Assembly (NCBI GenBank): GCA_016718825.1
Contig: JADKCL010000016.1
Coordinates: 1 to 64,000 of the forward strand
Source of the DNA: Bacteroidota bacterium
GTDB lineage: Bacteria > Bacteroidota > Bacteroidia > J057 > JADKCL01
Reading direction: 5' to 3'
DNA: 64,000 bases
Part shown: in pieces, positions 28,681-37,540 of the stretch
How positions within the stretch are numbered: the first letter of the stretch is position 1
How the letters are laid out: each line of letters starts with the position of its first letter
Position numbers and translations under genes: made by a program
Notes under the pieces: generated by a model
What the model was told of the DNA's origin: nothing
What the model saw: the letters and a program-made list of their open reading frames with translations, nothing else
Database searches by the model: none

Positions 28681-29562
28681 TTAACCAAAGTGCGAACCAG
28701 AGAAGTTTGCAGACTTGTACTCCCGCTTTGGCTTAATGGACAAAACCGGAATTTTGGAATGGTTGACCACGTGTACGGAATCCGTTCCAAAGAAGGTAGA
28801 ACGCAGGTTGCTTACGCTTTCCTGCTGGGTCATAATCATGATCAGATCGACACCTGACTCATCCGCAAAATCGAGCACCACCTTGGAAATGTCGCCTTTG
28901 GACACCAACATCGTGGAATCAACTTTGACACCTTGCTTTTGGATATGCTGCACCGCCTTGTTCATGCGGTTTTGAAGACGCTCTTTGTCGCGCTCGTTTT
29001 TGCTTTGCAAAATGGAAACGATCACCAAATCAGCCGAATAGTTTTTTGCAAATTCGACGCCGAGTTCCAGTTTCTCTCCTGTTTCACGTGTGAGGTCGAT
29101 CGGCAACAGGATCTTGCTGAAGCCTGGCTTGGCCTGTTGTTGCTGCAATGTAATCACAGGGCAAGGAGCCGTGGAGATCACGCGTGCTGCATTGGTTCCA
29201 GCGAAAATTTCACCAAGACCGGAGGCACCGTGGGTGCCCATGATGATCACGTTGGCTGTGAGCTCGGTTGCAGCATCGATGATGCACTTCCAAGGCTTAC
29301 CCACTTTGATGATCTTGTTGTAGATAATGTCGGCATTGCCCTTTTCCTTGATGAACTTGTCCATCTGAGCGTTGACGTGCTTGCGTTCCTCGGCTTCATC
29401 AAAGCTCGAGAATAAGCGGGCTGCTGCTGCAGGGGCCTCCAATACGTGGATCAGGAAAATTTCGGCATCGTAGATCTTTGCCAAATATTCTACTGTAGGA
29501 TATGCCTTCAAAGAGGTATCCTCGAAATCGATCGGGAACAGAACCTTAATTTTCTGACTCAT
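28681..29562 (-). CDS. Universal stress protein with two Usp domains
   Basis: The 293-residue protein carries two tandem UspA domains. The first runs from residue 4 (KIKVLFPIDFEDTSLKA) to about 145 (ARVISTAPCPVITL). The second runs from about 155 (FSKILLPIDLTRETGEK) to about 280 (VHVVNHSKIPVLSI). The first contains a nucleotide-loop-like MGTHGASGLGEIFAGTNA; the second has lost that glycine pattern (TQQESVSNLRSTFFGTDS), so probably only the first binds ATP. The start at 29562 (MSQKIKVL) is preferred to 29754, which adds 64 foreign residues. A TAAATTTG box lies about 114 nt upstream. Confidence 0.9.
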   Translation of the reverse strand: MSQKIKVLFPIDFEDTSLKAYPTVEYLAKIYDAEIFLIHVLEAPAAAARLFSSFDEAEERKHVNAQMDKFIKEKGNADIIYNKIIKVGKPWKCIIDAATELTANVIIMGTHGASGLGEIFAGTNAARVISTAPCPVITLQQQQAKPGFSKILLPIDLTRETGEKLELGVEFAKNYSADLVIVSILQSKNERDKERLQNRMNKAVQHIQKQGVKVDSTMLVSKGDISKVVLDFADESGVDLIMIMTQQESVSNLRSTFFGTDSVHVVNHSKIPVLSIKPKREYKSANFSGSHFG

Positions 29563-29675
29563 AATTTTGTCGGATTCAATCCTATTGCGGGTATTAATTT
29601 CAATTTTCTCACCAAAAGTTTCAGAACCGCTAAATATCCAAAAACTCTTTGAATTACCAAACGGTTTTGGGACTG

Positions 29676-29683
29676 CAAATTTA
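29676..29683 (-). promoter_or_regulatory. TAAATTTG box upstream of the universal stress gene
   Basis: Exact -7 box about 114 nt before the ATG; no clear -33 TTG. It sits just outside the 3' end of mqnA. Confidence 0.4.
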
Positions 29684-29719
29684 GTTATTATTCTAGGATT
29701 GGCAGCGAAGCTACAATCT

Positions 29720-30496
29720 CTAGGCGCCGACCAAGGGTTGGGTTTCGGCCACATTGAGCAGCAAATGAAAATATTTTTTCATGGCTTCATGCTTTGCGGA
29801 GTCAAATTCGTAGGAAATCGAATTTGTTATATAGTTGACCGCATCATCCGTGGTGTAGCCATAGTGTTCCGCCCATTTTCGAGCTGACTTTTCCCTGTGG
29901 GTTCTCCCCCACTCCAACGCCATACGCACACGCTGCATCATTCCTTCATTGATCGCTTCGGGCCGGTATGCCCAAACCGCAAATACGAATGGCAGTCCCG
30001 AATAGCGTTTCCAAATTTCAGCAAGGTCATATACAAAGGGATATTGGTCCTTGAGTGCGAAGGCCTTGTCACCGATGGCCACGCCACAAACACTGCCTTC
30101 TATTTGGGAAAAGCGTTCGCCAGTCGGGAAAATCACGGGAATTTCGCGTTCCCAATACTCTCGCATCAGCACAGCAGCCAAGCCATTGGAACTGCGGCTA
30201 TGCGGATCAAGCACCAAGCTCGTCGCTTCTCTTACAGGCACATGCGAAAACAGGAAAACGCTGTCTACTTTTCCATCTGCTCCGAGGCAATGGTCTTTCA
30301 TGATGGAAATTCCATCAAAATCACTGAGGGCTCCGACCGGCATCAGCGCCATGTCGCAAAGCCCTGCCTTCAATTGGGCGGCGCATTCTGAGGGCGGAAC
30401 TTCGCTTAGAGACAGCTCATCCTCGCCAAACCAATGCTGCAATCCATCCGTGAATGGCCGTGTATTAAAATAAGAAACAAGTGCGACACGAATCAT
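29720..30496 (-). CDS. mqnA: Chorismate dehydratase of the futalosine menaquinone pathway
   Basis: Removes water from chorismate to give 3-enolpyruvyl-benzoate, the first step of the futalosine route to menaquinone. The 258-residue protein has the periplasmic-binding-protein-like MqnA/MqnD fold. It begins RVALVSYFNTRPFTDGL, with PPSECAAQLKAGLCDMALMPVGAL, DPHSRSSNGLAAVL, GVAIGDKAF and LPFVFAVWAYRP in family order. MqnA rather than MqnD is chosen on the start pattern and on its place with mqnE. Its ATG overlaps the stop of the upstream phosphatase gene by four bases, so they are translationally coupled. Confidence 0.9.
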   Translation of the reverse strand: MIRVALVSYFNTRPFTDGLQHWFGEDELSLSEVPPSECAAQLKAGLCDMALMPVGALSDFDGISIMKDHCLGADGKVDSVFLFSHVPVREATSLVLDPHSRSSNGLAAVLMREYWEREIPVIFPTGERFSQIEGSVCGVAIGDKAFALKDQYPFVYDLAEIWKRYSGLPFVFAVWAYRPEAINEGMMQRVRMALEWGRTHREKSARKWAEHYGYTTDDAVNYITNSISYEFDSAKHEAMKKYFHLLLNVAETQPLVGA

Positions 30497-31107
30497 TGCA
30501 AATGGGAGGTATCATTGAGTTTGAGCAAACGAAAACGTCCGTTTGGATTGTGCGTCAAGAGATTAAGTGCCGTATTGTGATGCGGAAAGAGGTCCATGCG
30601 ATGCAATCCGTATCCTAGCATCTGCGCAAGCACGACGCGCATGATGCGTCCGTGAGCACAGATCAACACGCGGCCACCTGCGGGAGTCTCCCGAATAACG
30701 CGTTCAATCCCGGGCTGTGCGCGATCCCAAGCTTGGATGGGCGATTCACCTTCGGCAACGCGGGCATTCAAATCACCTTTGCGCCAAGCGGAGAGAATCA
30801 CTTGAAATTGTTCTAAAACCTGATCAGAGGCTTCGGCCCCCTCCAAATTGCCCCAGCCAAATTCATTCAGCTCTGGCAAAACATGGATTTCATGGCCTTT
30901 TTGGGCGAAACCTGCGATGGTTTGGTGCGTGCGTTTCAACTCTGTGCAATAAACACGATCAAATTCAAGATGACCATATTGCCTGAAAAACGCGTCAGCT
31001 TGGGCCCGACCGGTGTCGTTCAGGTCAGAATCAATTCCGCCGCCCTGCACGATGTTGCGTCGGTTATAGTCGGTCTCGCCGTGACGAATCAAATAAATTT
31101 CTGTCAT
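30493..31107 (-). CDS. Histidine phosphatase (phosphoglycerate-mutase-like), in the mqn operon
   Basis: The 204-residue protein has the phosphohistidine motif LIRHGETDYN near residue 8, the acid residue in ELNEFGWGNLEG and the second histidine in LICAHGRIMRVVL. This is the complete active site of the branch-1 histidine phosphatases. The substrate cannot be read from sequence. The start at 31107 (MTEIYLIRHGE) is preferred to 31209 because the conserved motif follows at once. It lies 7 bp after mqnE and overlaps mqnA by 4 bp, so it is embedded in the menaquinone operon. No phosphatase is known as a core step of that pathway. Confidence 0.88.
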   Translation of the reverse strand: MTEIYLIRHGETDYNRRNIVQGGGIDSDLNDTGRAQADAFFRQYGHLEFDRVYCTELKRTHQTIAGFAQKGHEIHVLPELNEFGWGNLEGAEASDQVLEQFQVILSAWRKGDLNARVAEGESPIQAWDRAQPGIERVIRETPAGGRVLICAHGRIMRVVLAQMLGYGLHRMDLFPHHNTALNLLTHNPNGRFRLLKLNDTSHLQ

Positions 31108-31114
31108 GGAATGC

Positions 31115-32284
31115 CTATTGGGCCAGGGCCTCGGGCTGGAAATCTTCGACACTGTAATCGTTGACCACATTATATAATGTGTCACGCTCAACCGGCTCAA
31201 ATCCCGCACGGCGAATAAGCATGATCAATTCGAGCGTACTCATCGCTGGATTCTGATCCTCGGCACCGGCTTTGGAGTAGATTTTAGTGGTGTCGTCGAT
31301 GGTGCCATCGATGTCATCCACGCCAAATGACAAAGCAACCTGTGTCGTGCGACGTCCAATCATCGGCCAATAGGCCTTCACGTGGTCAAAGTTGTCCAAA
31401 TAAATCCGGCCAATGGCGTAGTTTTTGAGGTCCTCAATCACCGAAACCTCTTCGAGATGGCTCAGTTGATTGTTTTGATTCCGGAATTTCAGCGGAATGA
31501 AGGTTTGGAATCCGCCGGTGCGGTCCTGCAATTCGCGGAGCTGACGCATGTGATCGACCCTGTGCCAATATTGCTCGATATGCCCGTAAAGCATGGTGGC
31601 ATTGGAACGCTTGCCGAGTTTGTGAAATGTCTCATGCATTTCCAACCATTCGTCGCCGGAACATTTTCCACCTGCAATCTGATCACGAATCTCAGGATGG
31701 AAAATCTCGGCACCGCCTCCGGGCATCGAGTCCAGTCCTGCAGCGATCATTTCGCGAAGGCCTTGTTCGTAACCGATCTTGGCCTTTTTGAAAACGTAGT
31801 GGTATTCCACCGGAGTTAATGCCTTGATATGCAGCTCGGGGCGATGCTTGCGGATCGCACTGAACAGGTCTTGGTAAAATTGATGGTCATATTGGGGCAT
31901 CACGCCACCGACGATATGCACCTCCGTAACGGGTTTGCCATCATAGGCTTTGACTTGATGCATGATCTGATCCAGCGAAAGCTCCCAGCCGTCGCTGCGT
32001 TTCTTGATCTTCTCGCTGTAGGCGCAGAATGTGCAGGAATAAACGCAGACGTTCGTCGGCTCGATATGGAAATTGCGGTTGAAAAAGGTCTTTTTGCCTT
32101 GTTTCCGCTCCCTGACTTCATTGGCCAGCATCGACAGGAATGGCAAGTCGCCGTGCTCATAGAGGTGCAGGGCTTCGGCATCTGTAATCCGCTTTCCATC
32201 AAGCACTTTCTCAGCGATGGTCTTTTGAATCGGGTCGAGGTTTCCTTGGCTGAGCTGACGAAGCAACGGACTGTGGTCTTTCAT
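31115..32284 (-). CDS. mqnE: Aminofutalosine synthase (radical SAM)
   Basis: Joins 3-enolpyruvyl-benzoate and S-adenosylmethionine into aminofutalosine. The 389-residue protein carries the radical-SAM cluster motif CVYSCTFCAYS near residue 78, then VTEVHIVGGVMP, LTPVEYHYV, GLDSMPGGGAEIFHPEIRD and ATMLYGHIEQYWHRVDHM, the MqnE/MqnC family signatures. MqnE is favoured over MqnC by the DSMPGGGAEIF segment and the mqnA neighbour. It is the first gene of mqnE-phosphatase-mqnA. A TAATTTTG box ends 4 nt before the ATG, so the operon mRNA should be leaderless. Confidence 0.93.
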   Translation of the reverse strand: MKDHSPLLRQLSQGNLDPIQKTIAEKVLDGKRITDAEALHLYEHGDLPFLSMLANEVRERKQGKKTFFNRNFHIEPTNVCVYSCTFCAYSEKIKKRSDGWELSLDQIMHQVKAYDGKPVTEVHIVGGVMPQYDHQFYQDLFSAIRKHRPELHIKALTPVEYHYVFKKAKIGYEQGLREMIAAGLDSMPGGGAEIFHPEIRDQIAGGKCSGDEWLEMHETFHKLGKRSNATMLYGHIEQYWHRVDHMRQLRELQDRTGGFQTFIPLKFRNQNNQLSHLEEVSVIEDLKNYAIGRIYLDNFDHVKAYWPMIGRRTTQVALSFGVDDIDGTIDDTTKIYSKAGAEDQNPAMSTLELIMLIRRAGFEPVERDTLYNVVNDYSVEDFQPEALAQ

Positions 32285-32288
32285 GGCG

Positions 32289-32296
32289 CAAAATTA
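32289..32296 (-). promoter_or_regulatory. TAATTTTG promoter box 4 nt before mqnE
   Basis: Exact match. The 15 bases from box to ATG are identical to those at hemB. No TTG was seen at -33. Confidence 0.6.
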
Positions 32297-32301
32297 CAAA
32301 A

Positions 32302-33729
32302 TCACTCAGAAAACTCATAACAGCCTGCATCCGGCCTGAAGTCGTGGGGCTTGCCTTCCTTGTCCCGTGACAACCCTTGTATGGACTGTCCCAAGTTTAC
32401 CGCCGGGCTGTTTTGCTTCAAGTGATAATCCCTTTCAGCAGCATCGCCTGCGGTCGGATCCACAAACCTTGGAAATTCCAGGTCGTTGGCTGTAATGACA
32501 TTGTAACCCTTGGGCTGCAAAGTTGTTCGAACAAGACTTGCAGTGAAGGTGACATCAAATTGATTAGAGACGGGAAAGCTGTCCGGGGCAAATTCTTCCT
32601 CCTCCGAACCCCAAATCAAACAATTTTCGAAGGCGACCTGAACCGGATAGATAATGGTCGAATCGTAGTTGTTCACCACGAGTTGCGGTTTGTTGCGCGT
32701 GAAATCGACGGTGTAATTGGCAAAGGTCGAATGGTTGAAGGCGTATTTTCCGCCTCCATAAATGCCCAATGTTCCTTCTACACAATTGTGAATCAAGCAA
32801 TTGTTGGCAATGATCTGCGGATAGGCGGGAAGGAAATCTGTATATCCGAATGAAAGAATGCCGTAGGCGCCCATACTTCTGATTTCCGTATTGGACAGGG
32901 TCAGCTTCGGACCTACGCCAGTGTTGCCGTACTCCTGATAAATGCCGATCAGTCCATTTTTGATAATGGCATGGTCAATGGATGAGGCTTTGGCGGAATT
33001 TCCAAATGCGATTCCACGCCATTGTCCGCCGGACTCTTCATATCGCTCACCAAATCGCGTTTGCTGAAATACAACCTCGTTGCCGAGTTGTCCTTCGACC
33101 AAAAGACGCCCAAAAACGATAATGGACGAGATCAGGTTAAAATTATCATCCTTGCGAGGCGTGAAATAAATCTGTGTTCCAGCCAGAATGCGCAAGGTAT
33201 GTCCGTCGGCCACGTACAAAGGTCCATCGATGACATGCTTTTTGTCGGGCCCCATCACCGTCAGGTTTCCGCTCCCAAATCCGCCTAGAACGGAATCTTG
33301 ATAGAAAACAGCGTCCCAAACAAAGCCTTCTATTTCAACCTTTTGTGTATTGGACCCAATTGTAAACAACAACTGATCCCGCGTGAACTCGTCCTTTTCA
33401 TCGCTGGTAAAACTGATGAAGGCAATGGCTGAATCGCCGTCTTCCAATTCGTAGTCCGTGATTTCGTCGGCGGCGATCCCGTCAAATATCAGGCTATAGT
33501 CGGCTCCGCTTTGGAGTTTGATGCTGGAAATCAGGACGTTGTTGCCGCTATGGTTGCGCACCACCAAACGTTCGGTTGGAGAAGGCAGGCTCGTAAAGAT
33601 CGTATCGAAGAAGACGGTATCGGTGGAAAAAGCCAAGTCACCCTTGGCAACGAAAACATCCGGCCGCTTTACACAGCCGAGAGCCATCATCGTGACCAGA
33701 CCCAACAATATCCAATAGCGACGCTTCAC
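32302..33729 (-). CDS. Lipoprotein with right-handed beta-helix repeat domain
   Basis: The function is unknown. A lipoprotein signal (KRRYWILLGLVTMMALGC, Cys at about residue 19) predicts an outer-membrane anchor. A beta-sandwich-like N-terminal part (VFFDTIFTSLPSPTERLVVRNHSG) precedes a parallel beta-helix region (about residues 200-400: WRGIAFGNSAKASSIDHAIIKNGLIGIY, split into rungs). The end, DFRPDAGCYEFSE, is common in Bacteroidota choice-of-anchor or beta-helix lipoproteins. I chose a GTG at 33729, which opens the signal sequence and lies 8 nt after a TAATTTTG box; 33774 would add 15 residues upstream of the box. It follows the DUF5723 gene but has its own promoter. Confidence 0.72.
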   Translation of the reverse strand: MKRRYWILLGLVTMMALGCVKRPDVFVAKGDLAFSTDTVFFDTIFTSLPSPTERLVVRNHSGNNVLISSIKLQSGADYSLIFDGIAADEITDYELEDGDSAIAFISFTSDEKDEFTRDQLLFTIGSNTQKVEIEGFVWDAVFYQDSVLGGFGSGNLTVMGPDKKHVIDGPLYVADGHTLRILAGTQIYFTPRKDDNFNLISSIIVFGRLLVEGQLGNEVVFQQTRFGERYEESGGQWRGIAFGNSAKASSIDHAIIKNGLIGIYQEYGNTGVGPKLTLSNTEIRSMGAYGILSFGYTDFLPAYPQIIANNCLIHNCVEGTLGIYGGGKYAFNHSTFANYTVDFTRNKPQLVVNNYDSTIIYPVQVAFENCLIWGSEEEEFAPDSFPVSNQFDVTFTASLVRTTLQPKGYNVITANDLEFPRFVDPTAGDAAERDYHLKQNSPAVNLGQSIQGLSRDKEGKPHDFRPDAGCYEFSE

Positions 33730-33737
33730 AGTAATGC

Positions 33738-33745
33738 CAAAATTA
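33738..33745 (-). promoter_or_regulatory. TAATTTTG promoter box 8 nt before the beta-helix lipoprotein
   Basis: Exact match on the minus strand, in the 60-bp gap after the DUF5723 gene. It supports the GTG start at 33729. Confidence 0.55.
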
Positions 33746-33789
33746 AGTACGCTGCCGACATAAGCGGGAGGCAATTATTTTTCTCCTTT

Positions 33790-35091
33790 TCAAAAGCCCA
33801 CTCCCACTCCACCGTAGACAGACATCCCGCGGCCAATGCTCGGCACCACCAAACCCAAAAGGTTGTCGGATCCCGCAAGAATATCAAAACTTGCACTTCC
33901 AACCGTGAATTGATAATTGGCCATCGCGCCAAACCCGTAGGTGTCAAGGCCTAAACCATACACGTTGCCACCGACAGTCAAGCCTTCGATCACTTCGTGT
34001 TGATATGCCACCGATATCAAGGGCAAGCGTGTCGGTGCACCACTCGCGATCGGATTCCAGAGGATTGTCCCGGACAAATTTGCTTGCTCCGTCAAATGGA
34101 AGGTGGCCGAAGCCCGAATCGACATGGGCGCCATCAACATCGTGCGGCCCACAATCGTGTCTGGCAACAAAACATCTTTAATGCTGTCCACCTGATCCTG
34201 AATGATCACCGAAACGCTGTCCATAAACAGACTTGTGACGCTGAATCCTTCCCAGTTCACATTCACGTCGTCGGCAAGCTGATTCGTTTTCCAGGAAGTG
34301 AAGCCAAAATCGGTCACGGCAAGGTCAAAATCAAGCTTTTCGCTCAATTCGTAGCGCATACCGAGATCGACACCTGCTCCGAAGCCTTGAAAGGCAAACA
34401 ATCCGGTTTTTGCAAGTTTAGGGGTAAGCACCAAGTCGTAATCCGCCGCCAATTGTACTTGCGTGCCATTGGTCTCGGTAAACAAGGAATAGTTCAAATG
34501 ATTCAAATTGGCCATGCGAATGCCTTGTTTGAGGCGAATTCTTGCGCCAAAACTCAGCTTGTCCCATTTCCATCCTGTTCCGACCGCCAACTCGCGCACC
34601 CTTGCGATGTTGCCACGAATGCCGTTGTCACTGACCGTATCGCCTGCATAGGGGCCGTTGCCTTTCAGGATCAAACCCAAAGTTTTGGGTTCGTTGAAGC
34701 GAAAATAGGCCGTGTTGTATTCGTCGAGATAGATGCCCAATGGCAATTCACCGAGTTTGATATTCACAGCGGCGAGGCCCAAATGGTAGCCGGCACTGAT
34801 ATCTTCATTCGCGCGCAAATCGCGGATCAATCGATCCTTGGTGGCTTCTTGAATGTAGCCATTTTCATCAAAAACACCCTTCAGCGGTGCATGCGTGTTG
34901 CCCAGCCAACCAGTTCCAATAGCACCGTAGCGAAATTTCTCATATTCGCCCTCGACAATATTGGCGGGTTGATAGGTCTGACTCCAGACATGACTGCGCA
35001 GCAGCGTTGGCTGTAAGTCGTATTGGGCATGCAAGCCACCAAAAACCAGCACGAGTGCCAACAGGCTCAGGTGCGATTTTGCATTTCTCAT
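33790..35091 (-). CDS. DUF5723-type outer-membrane protein
   Basis: The 433-residue protein begins with a signal peptide (NAKSHLSLLALVLVFGGLHA) and continues as a predicted beta-barrel with many Gly/aromatic strands: FGARIRLKQGIRM, VDLGMRYEL, LISVAYQHEVIEGLTVGG and a final GMSVYGGVGVGF with a terminal Phe. The overall pattern, including the early QPTLLRSHVWSQTYQPAN segment, matches the Bacteroidota family DUF5723, whose function is unknown. The start at 35091 is preferred to 35112 for the signal peptide. It lies 54 bp after the large lipoprotein gene and is probably co-transcribed with it. Confidence 0.72.
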   Translation of the reverse strand: MRNAKSHLSLLALVLVFGGLHAQYDLQPTLLRSHVWSQTYQPANIVEGEYEKFRYGAIGTGWLGNTHAPLKGVFDENGYIQEATKDRLIRDLRANEDISAGYHLGLAAVNIKLGELPLGIYLDEYNTAYFRFNEPKTLGLILKGNGPYAGDTVSDNGIRGNIARVRELAVGTGWKWDKLSFGARIRLKQGIRMANLNHLNYSLFTETNGTQVQLAADYDLVLTPKLAKTGLFAFQGFGAGVDLGMRYELSEKLDFDLAVTDFGFTSWKTNQLADDVNVNWEGFSVTSLFMDSVSVIIQDQVDSIKDVLLPDTIVGRTMLMAPMSIRASATFHLTEQANLSGTILWNPIASGAPTRLPLISVAYQHEVIEGLTVGGNVYGLGLDTYGFGAMANYQFTVGSASFDILAGSDNLLGLVVPSIGRGMSVYGGVGVGF

Positions 35092-35145
35092 ATTCAGGAA
35101 TTCGCGCTTCAATGGGATAAAATTTTGGTGCGGTTACCTTTATAC

Positions 35146-37242
35146 TCAGGACCCGACATGGTACCTGAAGTCGCCGACCAAATAGAAATCGATGCCGTAT
35201 GTGGTGTAGATCTTCACATGCTGATTGGCAGGTTGGGTATTCAGCCAAAAACGCATGATGGCTTTGGTTCCGCGTTGCTTGAGCATCGTGAACCTTGGCT
35301 GATCAAAGGCTGCGACCAATTCACCCTTCCCAGGATTGTCGACATAGCCATTGGCATTCACTTGACCGGCAGGAAGGAAGGCAGGACCTGTGTTAAACAA
35401 ACTGTCAAACACGGCACCATTTTGATCCACAAAAAGCACCTGTACACGGGCGTCGAATGGGAATTGGTTGCTGCCGACAAGCTTGAGTTTGCCGTCTTCG
35501 ACGCCTTTGGGCAAGGTGGTATTGCTCACATCAATATCAACCGTGTCTTGCAGCCAAAGGTTATTGGTGATGCCGTCGAGCGGAACTTCGATATCCAAAT
35601 AGGCAGCGATTTTGCTTTGATCGGTAGCGAAATTATCCCGCAAAGCTGGATTTCCGTTTTTATTCACGAGAACGTCCATGTCAAAGCGAATCTCATCAGG
35701 CAAAAGGCTGATGAATGGACGGATATTGGAATTGCTTTGATTGAGGATGATCGGCGTAGAAATCGTTTGACCAACATTGGGTAAACGGGGGCCACGCACT
35801 TCGGTTGGGCTACTCATCAGCGTACCCGTAAGGCCAACGGTTTGGCCTGTGCGGTTGTTGATGGCATCCATTTGCCTCACAGTCAATTCTCCATCCACCC
35901 CAATGGAGTTGTCAATCGTCATCTTCACCTTTGGATTCCTGAGGTCAAGTGATCCTCCCAGAATCGAATTGAAGAAGCTGAAATTAATCGTGTCTTTGAA
36001 ATTGAAGGTACTCTGTCCGAGATAACCTTCGATATAAGCAGGCACGATGCCTTCCAGACCATAGGTAACGTCGATCGAGTCAGAGAGATCCATCGTATTT
36101 TTCCGTCCCGAATACAGCAAATCACCGATCAAATGGTAGGGAAACAGATTGATCGAGTCTCCGTTCAAGGTCATGTCGATGTAATAATCGACCAGCTCAA
36201 AGTTAATGTTCGCAGTTGCGACACCTGACCCAAGGTCCGGCACCAATCGACCTTGAATGCTGACGGGCTGCCCATTTTTGATGGCCGTTGGCAAGCTATA
36301 AGTGAACTCGATCGTGTCTTGCAGTGTCGAAGTGGCTTGAAGGCGCACGAATCCAGTCTTGGACTTGATACGGGTAATTTCCACGCCATTGTCGAAGCGA
36401 TAATTGATGCGGCTGTAGTCATCGAGCACGCGCTGCGCTGGGAAGACAGCCGTTGCGCGGGAGGCGGTGAGGTCTTTGACGATGATACGAAGGCGCAAAT
36501 AGGCGTTGGTGTCCATGACGAAATTGCCTCCACCAGCGATGTCAATATCTTCCAGTTTGGCTGCCATGGCACTCTCCACGGTCTTTCCCGCGAGGTCCGC
36601 ACTGTCACTAACAGTTTGTCCAGGCCCAATTGGACCGAGGGTCTTTCGCACGAGTGTGTCGGTGAGCAGACCAGCGTTGCGCAGGTGAAAGGTCACGCTT
36701 GTGATGTTCAGCGGCAATTGGTTTTCGATTTCCACAACCATCCAGCCAGTAAGCAAATCGGCTTCGTCAAAAAATGAAGATGCATCGATCGGAACATCGT
36801 CGCTGGACAAATTTGGAAGCGGTGGCATGAACAAAATGGTCTGCCCTTGCTGCGCATACAACGAACAGGCAATTGTTTGACCATCCTCGCAGAGTTGCCG
36901 CAAGATTTGGCCCATCGTGATATCCTGTGTGAGGGTATCCGTAGCCAATTTGATCGTGCTCAACGTGATCTTCGCTGAATAAGACGTATCCGGAACCACG
37001 AGGTAATCAGACAAAGCGAGCGAAACCAGCGTGTCCCGAAACACCACAGTGAGCGAATTGTCAGAATTGGTTTGCACAATCGTGGTGTCTTTGAGCGCGT
37101 CTTCAAGGCCGACCCTGGACTTCAACAGTGGTGCCACCAAATTTTGATCCCAATTCAAGCCATCTTTGACTTTGAATTTGCAGGATGAACCCAAAACGAC
37201 GATCAGCAGGAGCAGCAGCAGTGAATTTCTTCGCATCATCAT
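35146..37242 (-). CDS. Large lipoprotein, unknown function
   Basis: The 698-residue protein has a clear lipobox (LLLLLLIVVLGSSC, Cys about residue 21), so it is anchored in the outer membrane. The rest is rich in Asp, Thr, Asn and Val and looks like repeated beta-sandwich modules. Segments such as WMVVEIENQLPLNITSVTFHL and LWLQDTVDIDVSNTTLPKGVE suggest late-embryogenesis-abundant-like or adhesin-like beta domains, but I cannot name one. It is upstream of the DUF5723 barrel in one transcription unit, so the pair may form an envelope complex. A TACATTTG box lies 38 nt before the ATG; three Met codons in a row leave the exact start open. Confidence 0.68.
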   Translation of the reverse strand: MMMRRNSLLLLLLIVVLGSSCKFKVKDGLNWDQNLVAPLLKSRVGLEDALKDTTIVQTNSDNSLTVVFRDTLVSLALSDYLVVPDTSYSAKITLSTIKLATDTLTQDITMGQILRQLCEDGQTIACSLYAQQGQTILFMPPLPNLSSDDVPIDASSFFDEADLLTGWMVVEIENQLPLNITSVTFHLRNAGLLTDTLVRKTLGPIGPGQTVSDSADLAGKTVESAMAAKLEDIDIAGGGNFVMDTNAYLRLRIIVKDLTASRATAVFPAQRVLDDYSRINYRFDNGVEITRIKSKTGFVRLQATSTLQDTIEFTYSLPTAIKNGQPVSIQGRLVPDLGSGVATANINFELVDYYIDMTLNGDSINLFPYHLIGDLLYSGRKNTMDLSDSIDVTYGLEGIVPAYIEGYLGQSTFNFKDTINFSFFNSILGGSLDLRNPKVKMTIDNSIGVDGELTVRQMDAINNRTGQTVGLTGTLMSSPTEVRGPRLPNVGQTISTPIILNQSNSNIRPFISLLPDEIRFDMDVLVNKNGNPALRDNFATDQSKIAAYLDIEVPLDGITNNLWLQDTVDIDVSNTTLPKGVEDGKLKLVGSNQFPFDARVQVLFVDQNGAVFDSLFNTGPAFLPAGQVNANGYVDNPGKGELVAAFDQPRFTMLKQRGTKAIMRFWLNTQPANQHVKIYTTYGIDFYLVGDFRYHVGS

Positions 37243-37280
37243 GAACTAAGCATTACCCTCAGGCAAACGTTTACTTGCCT

Positions 37281-37288
37281 CAAATGTA
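37281..37288 (-). promoter_or_regulatory. TACATTTG promoter box of the lipoprotein-DUF5723 unit
   Basis: Exact -7 box on the minus strand, 38 nt before the start at 37242. Confidence 0.5.
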
Positions 37289-37540
37289 GTGAAATTTACT
37301 TGAATTTGGAAACGGCATTTGGCAAGACTTGTCAGTGTTTCGCTTCCGTTCACAAGACTACTTCAAATTCTGCGAATTGGCAGCATCTACATTTGCCAAA
37401 AATTACGTGTCCAAAGGAGTAATAAACCAACTATCCTCTTGAAGATGAGAAGGTTTAATCAGCATGAAAAATCTTGAATTTGTTCATTCCGAATCAGATG
37501 CCTGCCTTCTTATCACACCTCGCATCTTTGACTCAAGCTC

